NCBI RefSeq assembly: GCF_001425055.1
Contig: NZ_LMDK01000018.1
Location: forward strand, 186,001-250,000
Length of the DNA: 64,000 bases
From: Pelomonas sp. Root1237
Lineage (GTDB): Bacteria; Pseudomonadota; Gammaproteobacteria; Burkholderiales; Burkholderiaceae_C
Direction: 5' to 3'
In this document: piece after piece, positions 57,813 to 64,000 of the stretch
Layout of the letters: every line of letters starts with the position of its first letter
How positions within the stretch are numbered: position 1 is the stretch's first letter
The notes under the pieces: generated by a model
What the model saw: the letters and a program-made list of their open reading frames with translations, nothing else
Database searches by the model: none
What the model was told of the DNA's origin: nothing
Translations under genes and position numbers: made by a program

Positions 57813-60242
57813 TCAGGGGGAAGCGAGATCGGGGCGGATATCGGCCAGGGATGCGAGCAGGCGTTGCGCGGTTGCCGGGTCGCGCGGGGCCAGCGCTTGC
57901 GCGATTCGGCGCAGCGGTTCGGCAGCGGGCTGGAAGTCGGGGCTTCGGCGCAGTACGGCCAGCAGCGGCGGGCCGACGCGGGCCAGCATGACGGCCGGGT
58001 CTGCGCTGGGTGTGGTGCGGCGGCCCAGGTCCAGGTAGTCGCGGCGGGCCTGGGTGTAGGCCGAGAGGCGCGCGGCCGCTGCGGCATCCGGCTGGGCGAG
58101 CAGCGTGCCCATGTCGACACTCACCTCGCCAAGCAGCGCCAGCAGGCGGTCGCGCGGTGCGGAGTCGGGCGCATAGGTGACGCGGGGTGCGCGGTAGGCC
58201 ACCCAGGGGCGGTCGTCGGTGTTCAGCGGCGCGTCCGCGGCGAGGCGGCGCAGCGCTGGGGCATCGGCGATGAAGCTGCCGAGCACGGCGAAGCTGTCGC
58301 CAAGGCCGAAATGACCCGCCAGCGCCGGCGCAACCCTCGGCGCAAAGCGGGTACCGCCGGTTCGCCCGACAAGGCCCAGCGTGGGCGTGTCCAGGCTGTT
58401 GCTGGCGAGGACGGCGGCGCCGTCGGGGAAAGCTTGCAGGAAGGCCGCCGTGATGCTGCGCAGCGTTTCCAGGTCGAGCTGGTGCAGCGGCAGCCATTGG
58501 CAGAACAGGCCTTGCGGCGCAAGCCGCTCGCGCACGGCGCGGAAATGTTCGACCGTGTAGAGAGCACCCGAGCCGCTGCGGGCGGGATGGAAGTTGTCGG
58601 AGACGATGACGTCGTAGTGGTGCGCGGTGGTGCGTACGAAGCGGCGCGCATCGGCGGCACGCAGGCGCGGGCTGGGGCCTTCGCCCAGCGCGGGGCGGAA
58701 CAGCGCGGAGGCTTCGATGACTTCGGGCAGCAGTTCGACGGCCTCCACCTGCACGCCAGGCAGCCGCGCGGCCACGCCGGCCGTGATGCCCGAGCCCAGG
58801 CCGAGGAAGAGGGCGCGCTGCGGCGCCGGATGCAGCAGCAGCGGCAGCAATGCCTGGCGGCCATCGACATGCAGCGTCGCGCTGCTGCCTTCCTGCTGGC
58901 GGTTGTTGATGCGCAGCCGCGCCACGCCCGTGGCGTCCTCGACGACGCTGACGGCGGCCATCGCGCCCTCGCGGTAGCTGAGGATGCGGCCGCCTTCGGG
59001 CTGGTCGACGAAGGCCAGCGGCGGCGCCAGTACGGCAAGCGCTGCGGTGGCGGCGGCAGGCAGCGACCAGCCGAAGCTGCGCCACGCAGGCAGGAGCAGC
59101 AGATAGCCCACTGCGACGAGGATCAAGGCGAGTTTGGGGCCGAGGGCGGGCGCGATGAGCACGCCGAACAGCGGCGCGGCCAGCGTGGCGCCCAGCGTGT
59201 TGACGCCGAGTGCGCGGCTGAACGCGATGCCGGCCGCGGACGCGTCGGCGCTGAGCTGGCAGAACAGCGCGCCCATCAGCAGCGTCGGCAGCGCGAACAC
59301 GGCGACGGCGAGCACAGCCTCGGTGGCCAGTGCTGCGGCCAGCGTCTCAGGCTGCAACCATGACTTGATCGCGTCGGCGCTCCACAGCGTGGCCATGCCG
59401 AGGAGGATGCTCACGGCCAGGGCCTGCAGCAGGCGCGGCGCGTTGCGCAGCGCTGGCCAGCGTGCATGGGCTGCGGCGCCCAGCGCGCTGCCAGCGAGAT
59501 AGACGGCCAGCAGCAGCGCGAAGGTGTAGACGGTGTCCTCGGCCACCTGGCTGAGCACGCGCACGGCCAGCACTTCGTAGGCGATGCCCAGCAGGCCAGT
59601 CAGCGCAAGCATCGCCAACGGTCGACGTGACGTTGGCCTGGACAAGGATGGCGCCGGGCGGGCTTGCAGAGCGACGCGGGCCAGCAGGGCGCAGCCCAGG
59701 TTGAGCGCCACGCACAGGCCGGCGCTGCGGGTCAGCCCCCAATCCGGGATCAACCAGAAGGCGGTGGCCAGCACGCCGGCGACGGCGCCCAGTGTGTTCG
59801 CGGCGTACAGCGGCGCGACGCCGGCAGTACCGATGCGCGCCATGGCCGGCAGCGTGGCGCCCATCGCGGCGGTGGCCGGCAGCAGCAGGAGAAAGCTTGC
59901 TGCAAAGGCAACGCTCCATTGCCACAGCGGCGCGGCGTCGGGGCCGATCAGCGCGAGCGCTGCATTGCTGGCCATGGGCATGGCAGCCATCAGCACGGCA
60001 CCCCAGATGCCGATCAGCGCCTCGCAGGCGGCGTACCAACGCAGCGGCCTCGCGCTGGCCTCGATGCGGCGGCCCAGCAGCAATGACCCCAGCGACAGCC
60101 CGCCAAAGAAAGCGGCGACGACAGCGAGCACGGCGGCCGATTCATGGCCCAGCACGAGGCCGAGCTGCTGCGTCCAGACGATCTGGTAGCCCAGCCCGGC
60201 AAAGCCGGACGCGGCCATCAGCAGTAAAGCCAGATGCTTCAA
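57813..60242 (-). CDS. Membrane-embedded spermidine synthase-like protein (MFS-like fusion)
   Basis: An 809-residue protein. The start is inferred to be TTG 60242, which overlaps the stop of the upstream oxygenase gene (TTGA); homology-like sequence (HLALLLMAASGFAGLGYQIVW) begins at once and no ATG or GTG fits better. The N-terminal ~440 residues contain many transmembrane helices. Residues about 470-690 form a spermidine-synthase-like Rossmann domain: ALFLGLGSGITAGV, VEAVELLPEVIEAS and DVIVSDNFHPARSGSGALY. The C-terminal part is helical. Related fused proteins exist widely but are mostly uncharacterised. The domain lacks clear polyamine-specific residues that I could identify, so aminopropyl or methyl transfer is open. 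It is the last gene of the parvulin-HupE-oxygenase operon. Confidence 0.82.
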   Translation of the reverse strand: MKHLALLLMAASGFAGLGYQIVWTQQLGLVLGHESAAVLAVVAAFFGGLSLGSLLLGRRIEASARPLRWYAACEALIGIWGAVLMAAMPMASNAALALIGPDAAPLWQWSVAFAASFLLLLPATAAMGATLPAMARIGTAGVAPLYAANTLGAVAGVLATAFWLIPDWGLTRSAGLCVALNLGCALLARVALQARPAPSLSRPTSRRPLAMLALTGLLGIAYEVLAVRVLSQVAEDTVYTFALLLAVYLAGSALGAAAHARWPALRNAPRLLQALAVSILLGMATLWSADAIKSWLQPETLAAALATEAVLAVAVFALPTLLMGALFCQLSADASAAGIAFSRALGVNTLGATLAAPLFGVLIAPALGPKLALILVAVGYLLLLPAWRSFGWSLPAAATAALAVLAPPLAFVDQPEGGRILSYREGAMAAVSVVEDATGVARLRINNRQQEGSSATLHVDGRQALLPLLLHPAPQRALFLGLGSGITAGVAARLPGVQVEAVELLPEVIEASALFRPALGEGPSPRLRAADARRFVRTTAHHYDVIVSDNFHPARSGSGALYTVEHFRAVRERLAPQGLFCQWLPLHQLDLETLRSITAAFLQAFPDGAAVLASNSLDTPTLGLVGRTGGTRFAPRVAPALAGHFGLGDSFAVLGSFIADAPALRRLAADAPLNTDDRPWVAYRAPRVTYAPDSAPRDRLLALLGEVSVDMGTLLAQPDAAAAARLSAYTQARRDYLDLGRRTTPSADPAVMLARVGPPLLAVLRRSPDFQPAAEPLRRIAQALAPRDPATAQRLLASLADIRPDLASP

Positions 60243-60865
60243 GAGTTGAAGCTCAGCGTGTAGCCCCAGCTCTCCAACCGTGTCGGGATGGCGTTGAAGG
60301 CCAGGCTGATGCGCCGCCCGCCAGCATTGGGCGGCACGGCGTGCATCAGATAGCTGGGGAACAGCACCATGTCGCCCGGGCTGGGCGCGGGGCCGACCCA
60401 TTTCTCGGCGTTGTAGGGGCCCGTCGTCACGCCGGCGTGGTCGTTCTTCAGCGCGAAGTCATGGCCGCCGGGCGACTTCATGAAGACGGTGCGGGCCGAG
60501 TCGTCGGTCGCGGTCAGGTAGACCACACCGGAGGCAAAACTGTTGGCGTGGTTGTGCATGGCCTGGCGCCCGCCGGCGTCCAGCACGTTGACCCACATCT
60601 CCTTGATGGCCCAGCCCAGGGTCTCGCCGAAGAGGTGGCGGCCGAACTCGGCGATCTTGGGTGTGATCAGCGCCGCGGCCTGCACAAGCAACGGGCTATC
60701 GCCGGGCTGCAGCATCTGGGTGTGCGACAGGGCTCCCGAGCTATTGTTGGCCTGCAGCGCGCGAGTGCTGAAGTGGTCGATCAGCGCATTGACGAGGGGC
60801 ACGGGCAGCACGCCCGGCGCGCGCAGCAGCGGCACCGGGAAAAGGCCGATGACTTCGTCTGTCAT
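60239..60865 (-). CDS. Putative 2OG-Fe(II) oxygenase (TIGR02466-like)
   Basis: A 208-residue cytoplasmic protein starting at ATG 60865, overlapping the HupE stop by 4 bp. The double-stranded beta-helix signature can be followed: MWVNVLDAGGRQAMHNHANSFASGVVYL carries the first metal ligands (HNH region). DMVLFPSYLMHAVPPNAGGRRISLAFN carries the distal His and the 2-oxoglutarate-binding Arg. This matches the uncharacterised family TIGR02466 as I recall it. The likely reaction is hydroxylation of a protein or small molecule. Upstream residues in the same frame are antisense to HupE and are excluded. Confidence 0.85.
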   Translation of the reverse strand: MTDEVIGLFPVPLLRAPGVLPVPLVNALIDHFSTRALQANNSSGALSHTQMLQPGDSPLLVQAAALITPKIAEFGRHLFGETLGWAIKEMWVNVLDAGGRQAMHNHANSFASGVVYLTATDDSARTVFMKSPGGHDFALKNDHAGVTTGPYNAEKWVGPAPSPGDMVLFPSYLMHAVPPNAGGRRISLAFNAIPTRLESWGYTLSFNS

Positions 60866-61821
60866 GCCAGAACTGCCGCGATGCGCAGCCACGACCAGTA
60901 AGCCGCGGCGCTGCCGATCATGTAGAGCAGCACCGTGCGCAGCCGCTGCGTGGCCGGCCAGCGGGCGCTGAGGCGCCACAGGCACCAGCAGAAGCCGACA
61001 GTCATCAGCTGGCCCAGTTCGACGCCGACGTTGAAGGTCAGCAGCGCGACCAGCAGATGGTTCTCGGGCAGGCCGATTTCCTTCAGCGCGCCGGCAAAGC
61101 CCAGGCCGTGCACGAGGCCGAACAGGAAGGCGACCAGGGCTGGCCAGCGCCCCGCCAGGGTGTCGCGCTTGTGCAGCGCCTCGCCAGCCACCAGAACGAT
61201 GGATAGCGCGATGCTGGCCTCCACCGGTGCCGAGCGCAGCGTCAGCAGCCCCAGGGCGCTGCTCGCCAGCGTCAGGCTGTGGGCGGCCGTGAAGGCGGTG
61301 ATAGTCCAGACCAGGCGGCGGCGAAAGCCGACGAGGAACAGCAGGCCAATGACGAAGAGCAGGTGGTCGATGCCGCCGAGGATGTGCTCGACGCCCAGCA
61401 GCGTGTAGGCGCTGGCGATCTCGCCCATGCCGCGCGGGTCGTTGGCGGCACCGTAGAGCTGCACCGTGGGCTGGGCCTTGGTCAGCGTGTAGACGCGGGT
61501 GTCGCCGTTCATCCAGACGACCTTGACGACGGCCGCGGAGTAGCGTTCGCCGACGCCCTTGACCGACATCGTGCCGGCCAGGCCTTGCTCGCCGCAGCGC
61601 AGCGCATTGGCCTGGGCCGCGCAGCCTTGGGGCCATACGGGCGTCAGATCCTGTCCCACCGGGCGCTTTTCGCCCGCCGACCACTGCCAGACGAATTCGC
61701 CGCGCTGCGTTTCGCGCAACTGCAACTCGGCCATGCTCATCTCGTGTGCCGAGGCGGGCAGGGCGGCGGCCGCAACGGCGAGCCACAGCATGGCACGCAG
61801 CCAGATCCACCCGCGCTTCAT
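60862..61821 (-). CDS. HupE/UreJ family membrane protein
   Basis: A 319-residue protein with signal peptide MKRGWIWLRAMLWLAVAAAALPASA, a ~115-residue periplasmic domain and a C-terminal HupE/UreJ-type membrane domain of six to seven helices. The diagnostic stretch is GVEHILGGIDHLLFVIGLLFLVG, then FTAAHSLTLASSALGL, VEASIALSIVLVAGEAL, FLFGLVHGLGFAGAL and NVGVELGQL. HupE/UreJ proteins are linked to nickel or cobalt uptake when near hydrogenase or urease genes. Here there is none, and this longer type with an N-terminal periplasmic domain is usually of unknown substrate. Its start overlaps the parvulin stop by 4 bp. Confidence 0.88.
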   Translation of the reverse strand: MKRGWIWLRAMLWLAVAAAALPASAHEMSMAELQLRETQRGEFVWQWSAGEKRPVGQDLTPVWPQGCAAQANALRCGEQGLAGTMSVKGVGERYSAAVVKVVWMNGDTRVYTLTKAQPTVQLYGAANDPRGMGEIASAYTLLGVEHILGGIDHLLFVIGLLFLVGFRRRLVWTITAFTAAHSLTLASSALGLLTLRSAPVEASIALSIVLVAGEALHKRDTLAGRWPALVAFLFGLVHGLGFAGALKEIGLPENHLLVALLTFNVGVELGQLMTVGFCWCLWRLSARWPATQRLRTVLLYMIGSAAAYWSWLRIAAVLA

Positions 61822-62675
61822 GGGGCAGTCGCCTCCACCTTGACGGTGTATTTCCTGGCGAGGGCTGCCACTGCGGCGCTGCGTTGGGCGGCCAGGGTCG
61901 CGTCCGTCCAGTCCTGCAGCACCACGCCGCGCAGCGCCTCGAAGCTGGCCGGTCTGGCGCCGCTGCTGGCGTCCAGCCGCACGGCGTGCCAGCCCTCGCG
62001 CGACTGGAGCGCCAGCCATTGGCCCGCGGTGGCTCCTTCCAGTGCCTTCGCGAAGTCCTCGCCATAGCTCTGTAAAAGGTTGCTGTGCGGCCTCCCCTTG
62101 AAGACGCGCAACCCGGCCTTGGTGTCGCCCGGCACGCCGTTGTTCAGCAGGTCGACGAAAGCGCGCACGGTCGCCTCGTTCGCCTCGCCGCCCAGCACGG
62201 CCTCCTGGAAGTCGAACCGAGCCGGCTCGTCGTAGCGGGCGCGGTGTTTCTCGAACCAGTCGCGCAGCACCGGCTCCTTGACCGGCGGCAGCTGGGTGCC
62301 GCCGTCGACCACGCTGAGCGCCTTGAAGATGACGCGTTCTCGGATCGCGGTGTCGCCTTTGTCGAGCTGCAGCGCCAGGCCTTCGCGGTAGAGCACCTCG
62401 TTGTCGAGCCAGACCTTGCGCAGCGCGGCGGTCTCTTCGGCGTTGGGCTCATGGCCGCGCTTGGCTTTGAACAGCTCGCGGGCCTCGCGATCGACTTCGG
62501 CGCTGATGACGATCTCGTTGGACCCCGCGGTGTCGCGGTTGAGCAGGCGGTCGGCGCCGAACAGGGCAGCGCCCAGCAGCAGGAAGTGCAACAGCGGTTC
62601 GCGGGTCCAGTTCGGCAGGCCGGATAGGCGGGGCGGCGCCTTGGCGGTGGGGGTCAAGGAAAGCTGGGCGGACAT
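61818..62675 (-). CDS. Membrane-anchored parvulin-type peptidyl-prolyl isomerase
   Basis: A 285-residue protein; ATG 62675 is preferred over GTG 62696. After a basic N-terminus, one hydrophobic segment (REPLLHFLLLGAALFGADRLL) would anchor it, with the rest periplasmic. The body has a SurA-N-like helical part (IVISAEVDREARELFKAKRG, LRKVWLDNEVLYREGLALQL) and a degenerate rotamase-like region (DFQEAVLGGEANEATVRAFVDLL to WLALQSREGWHAVRLD). Proteins like this are annotated as PpiC-type isomerases or foldases; catalytic residues are not clearly conserved. It is the first gene of a four-gene operon with 4-bp overlaps throughout. Confidence 0.78.
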   Translation of the reverse strand: MSAQLSLTPTAKAPPRLSGLPNWTREPLLHFLLLGAALFGADRLLNRDTAGSNEIVISAEVDREARELFKAKRGHEPNAEETAALRKVWLDNEVLYREGLALQLDKGDTAIRERVIFKALSVVDGGTQLPPVKEPVLRDWFEKHRARYDEPARFDFQEAVLGGEANEATVRAFVDLLNNGVPGDTKAGLRVFKGRPHSNLLQSYGEDFAKALEGATAGQWLALQSREGWHAVRLDASSGARPASFEALRGVVLQDWTDATLAAQRSAAVAALARKYTVKVEATAP

Positions 62676-62770
62676 CGGTCTCTGGGGGCGGGGCACAGGC
62701 GGCGGATGCTATCGACGCTGCAAGACAAATTGACGACAAGCGTGGCCGCTGGGGACGCGCACGCGCGACG

Positions 62771-62801
62771 AAAAAAAGGGCGCCGCATCGCTGCGGCGCC
62801 C
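62771..62801 (-). terminator. Rho-independent terminator of the PHP-type gene
   Basis: On the minus strand, GGGCGCCGCA, loop GCGA, TGCGGCGCCC and then seven T residues: a perfect 10-bp stem. It lies 36 bp after the stop of the partial gene at the right edge and separates it from the parvulin operon. Confidence 0.92.
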
Positions 62802-62837
62802 TGGCAAGTGTTGTCGGGAGCAGGGCTCCCGGCTCCT

Positions 62838-64000
62838 TTACTTGACGCCTGCGACGGCGACCGAATTGGCCACTTCGACGTAGATCGGGTTGCTGTAGAA
62901 CCAGAGGTCGGCCCAGGCCGCGACGTCGTAGGACACCGCCTTCTGGCCCACGATCGGGTTGCCCGCGCCGGTGGCCGTGGCCAGGTGAGCCGGGCAGCCG
63001 TTGATGGTGCCGTTGGCCTGCGTCCAGGTTGCGCCAGCGGCCGGCAGGTTGGTGGCTACCGTCGTACAGGGGATGCGAAGCATCGTCGTGTCGTTGGCGT
63101 TGGTGAACAGGTCGGCCAGCGGGTTGCCGTTGGCGTCCGTCTCGTAGGGCACGGCAGCCGGCATGTTGGTGCCGCGCAGGCGCACGTACTGCGAGGCCTG
63201 GACCGCCGGGATGCGCAAGCTCATCTTCAGGAAGACGCTGTTGTCCACGCCTGACGACACTTGAGTCCAGGCCGAGCCGCCGTTGCCGCTGAAGGTCTTC
63301 AGGATGGCGGCCGACGTGTTCTTGGCGGCGGCCGGCACGGCCGACAGGCCTGCGGTGCTGCCGTCGGCGCGCAGCCAGTCGGTGTTACGCGGCCATTCGC
63401 CGGCGTAGTCGGCCGAGCCGGGCGTCCTGTAGCCGGTCACGAGGCCACGGACGACGTCGACGTGGTCCAGCACCGGCTTGTTGATCGGCTGGTTGATGCC
63501 GACCTGCAGCAGCGATGGGTTCGGGAACGAGTAGGGGGCGAAGTTCGCACCGTCCGGGTCGCGCAGCACGACGGCCACGACGATCTCGGCACCAGGGCGG
63601 ACCGCGAGCTTCTCGCCCATGGTGGCGCAGCCGGTCTTGTCGATGTCGGTGGCGTTGGTCGCCGCGGCGACGGCAATCGCCTCGACGGAGGCGTTCGTCC
63701 GGGCGGCGATGCCCGGGTACGAAGCGCAGGCCACGAACGCCAGGCGGTCGATCAGCTGGCCGGAGGCCGCCCAGGCGTTGCCGGTGCGCAGTCCGTCGAC
63801 GATGGTCTGCGGGCGCAGCTTGTCGGCACCGTTGCGGACCAGCACGTGTGTGCGCTGGTATTCGCCGGGGTAGAAGTCCTGCGACGAGCGGCGGTCATCC
63901 GGGCCGAATTGGCCGCGGTTGTGCCAGTCGGAGCTGGCGAAGAACCAGAAGCCGCGGCCTTCGCCGAGCAGGGCGTCCCAGACGCCGCCGACCTGGCCTG
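62838..64000 (-). CDS. PHP-like secreted metallohydrolase, N-terminus beyond window edge
   Basis: The minus-strand frame is open from the right edge to the stop at 62838; the 387 visible residues are the C-terminal part of a longer protein. Near the edge, GFWFFASSDWHNRGQFG looks like the Asp/His motif of PHP-type phosphoesterases. It is followed by FYPGEYQRTHVLVRNGADKL and IVDGLRTGNAWAASGQLIDRL, typical of the end of such domains. The rest is a beta-rich C-terminal region with Cys pairs (ACASY, GCATM, IPCTT, NGCPA), fitting an extracytoplasmic location. The substrate is unknown. A start at GTG 63845 inside the frame is rejected because recognisable domain sequence continues upstream to the edge. 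Confidence 0.75.
   Translation of the reverse strand, partial: GQVGGVWDALLGEGRGFWFFASSDWHNRGQFGPDDRRSSQDFYPGEYQRTHVLVRNGADKLRPQTIVDGLRTGNAWAASGQLIDRLAFVACASYPGIAARTNASVEAIAVAAATNATDIDKTGCATMGEKLAVRPGAEIVVAVVLRDPDGANFAPYSFPNPSLLQVGINQPINKPVLDHVDVVRGLVTGYRTPGSADYAGEWPRNTDWLRADGSTAGLSAVPAAAKNTSAAILKTFSGNGGSAWTQVSSGVDNSVFLKMSLRIPAVQASQYVRLRGTNMPAAVPYETDANGNPLADLFTNANDTTMLRIPCTTVATNLPAAGATWTQANGTINGCPAHLATATGAGNPIVGQKAVSYDVAAWADLWFYSNPIYVEVANSVAVAGVK

Overview
The window is a chromosomal segment of a high-GC betaproteobacterium, most likely Burkholderiales of the Roseateles/Pelomonas/Rubrivivax type. The basis is the very GC-rich codon usage, a glucokinase-RpiR(HexR) fusion gene, PEP-CTERM exoproteins, a kinase/universal-stress-protein fusion and large palindromic intergenic repeats of a style I associate with this group. 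No rRNA, tRNA, CRISPR array, transposase or prophage gene was seen. The genes at both window edges are cut off.

Layout. 1-5.9 kb: a truncated secreted alpha/beta hydrolase, a LysR regulator divergent from glutaryl-CoA dehydrogenase, a DUF6445 protein, a small exported SnoaL-like protein and a glutamine cyclotransferase. 5.9-11.4 kb: a MacA-MacB-TolC-type efflux operon on the minus strand ending in a small phosphatase; a ~560 bp palindrome separates macA from macB. 11.6-52.6 kb: a large starch, maltodextrin and glycogen locus. It holds two glucokinases (one fused to a HexR-like regulator), a TonB-dependent receptor, an exported amylase followed by an epimerase, a RidA protein and a RIO kinase, a malK-malE-malF-malG operon ending in a periplasmic amylase, an aldo/keto reductase and a kinase-like gene, a glgP-glgB-glgX-malQ operon, two more exported GH13 enzymes, two pullulanases, two PEP-CTERM proteins and an inserted diguanylate cyclase. 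52.8-64 kb: a transglutaminase-like TPR lipoprotein, a YkgJ protein, a cupredoxin, an isolated F0 c-subunit-like gene, a kinase/Usp fusion, a metallophosphoesterase, an overlapping parvulin-HupE-2OG oxygenase-spermidine-synthase-like operon and a truncated PHP-type protein.

How it works together (inference). Pullulanases and amylases debranch and shorten starch outside the cytoplasm. The TonB receptor takes maltodextrins across the outer membrane and MalEFGK across the inner one. MalQ, GlgP, GlgX and GlgB interconvert maltodextrin and glycogen, and the glucokinases phosphorylate the glucose released.

Main regulatory signal. A 15-bp palindrome TGTAG-N5-CTACA, in ten copies of varying quality, lies in the upstream regions of the glucokinases, TonB receptor, malK operon, glgP operon, an amylase operon and both pullulanases. 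I found no copy outside this locus in the window. Its odd-length, HexR-like form and the HexR-like fusion gene in the same locus suggest one shared regulon.

Repeats. Palindromic repeats sit inside operons (macA/macB and malF/malG), and one forms part of the coding sequence of the malE signal peptide.
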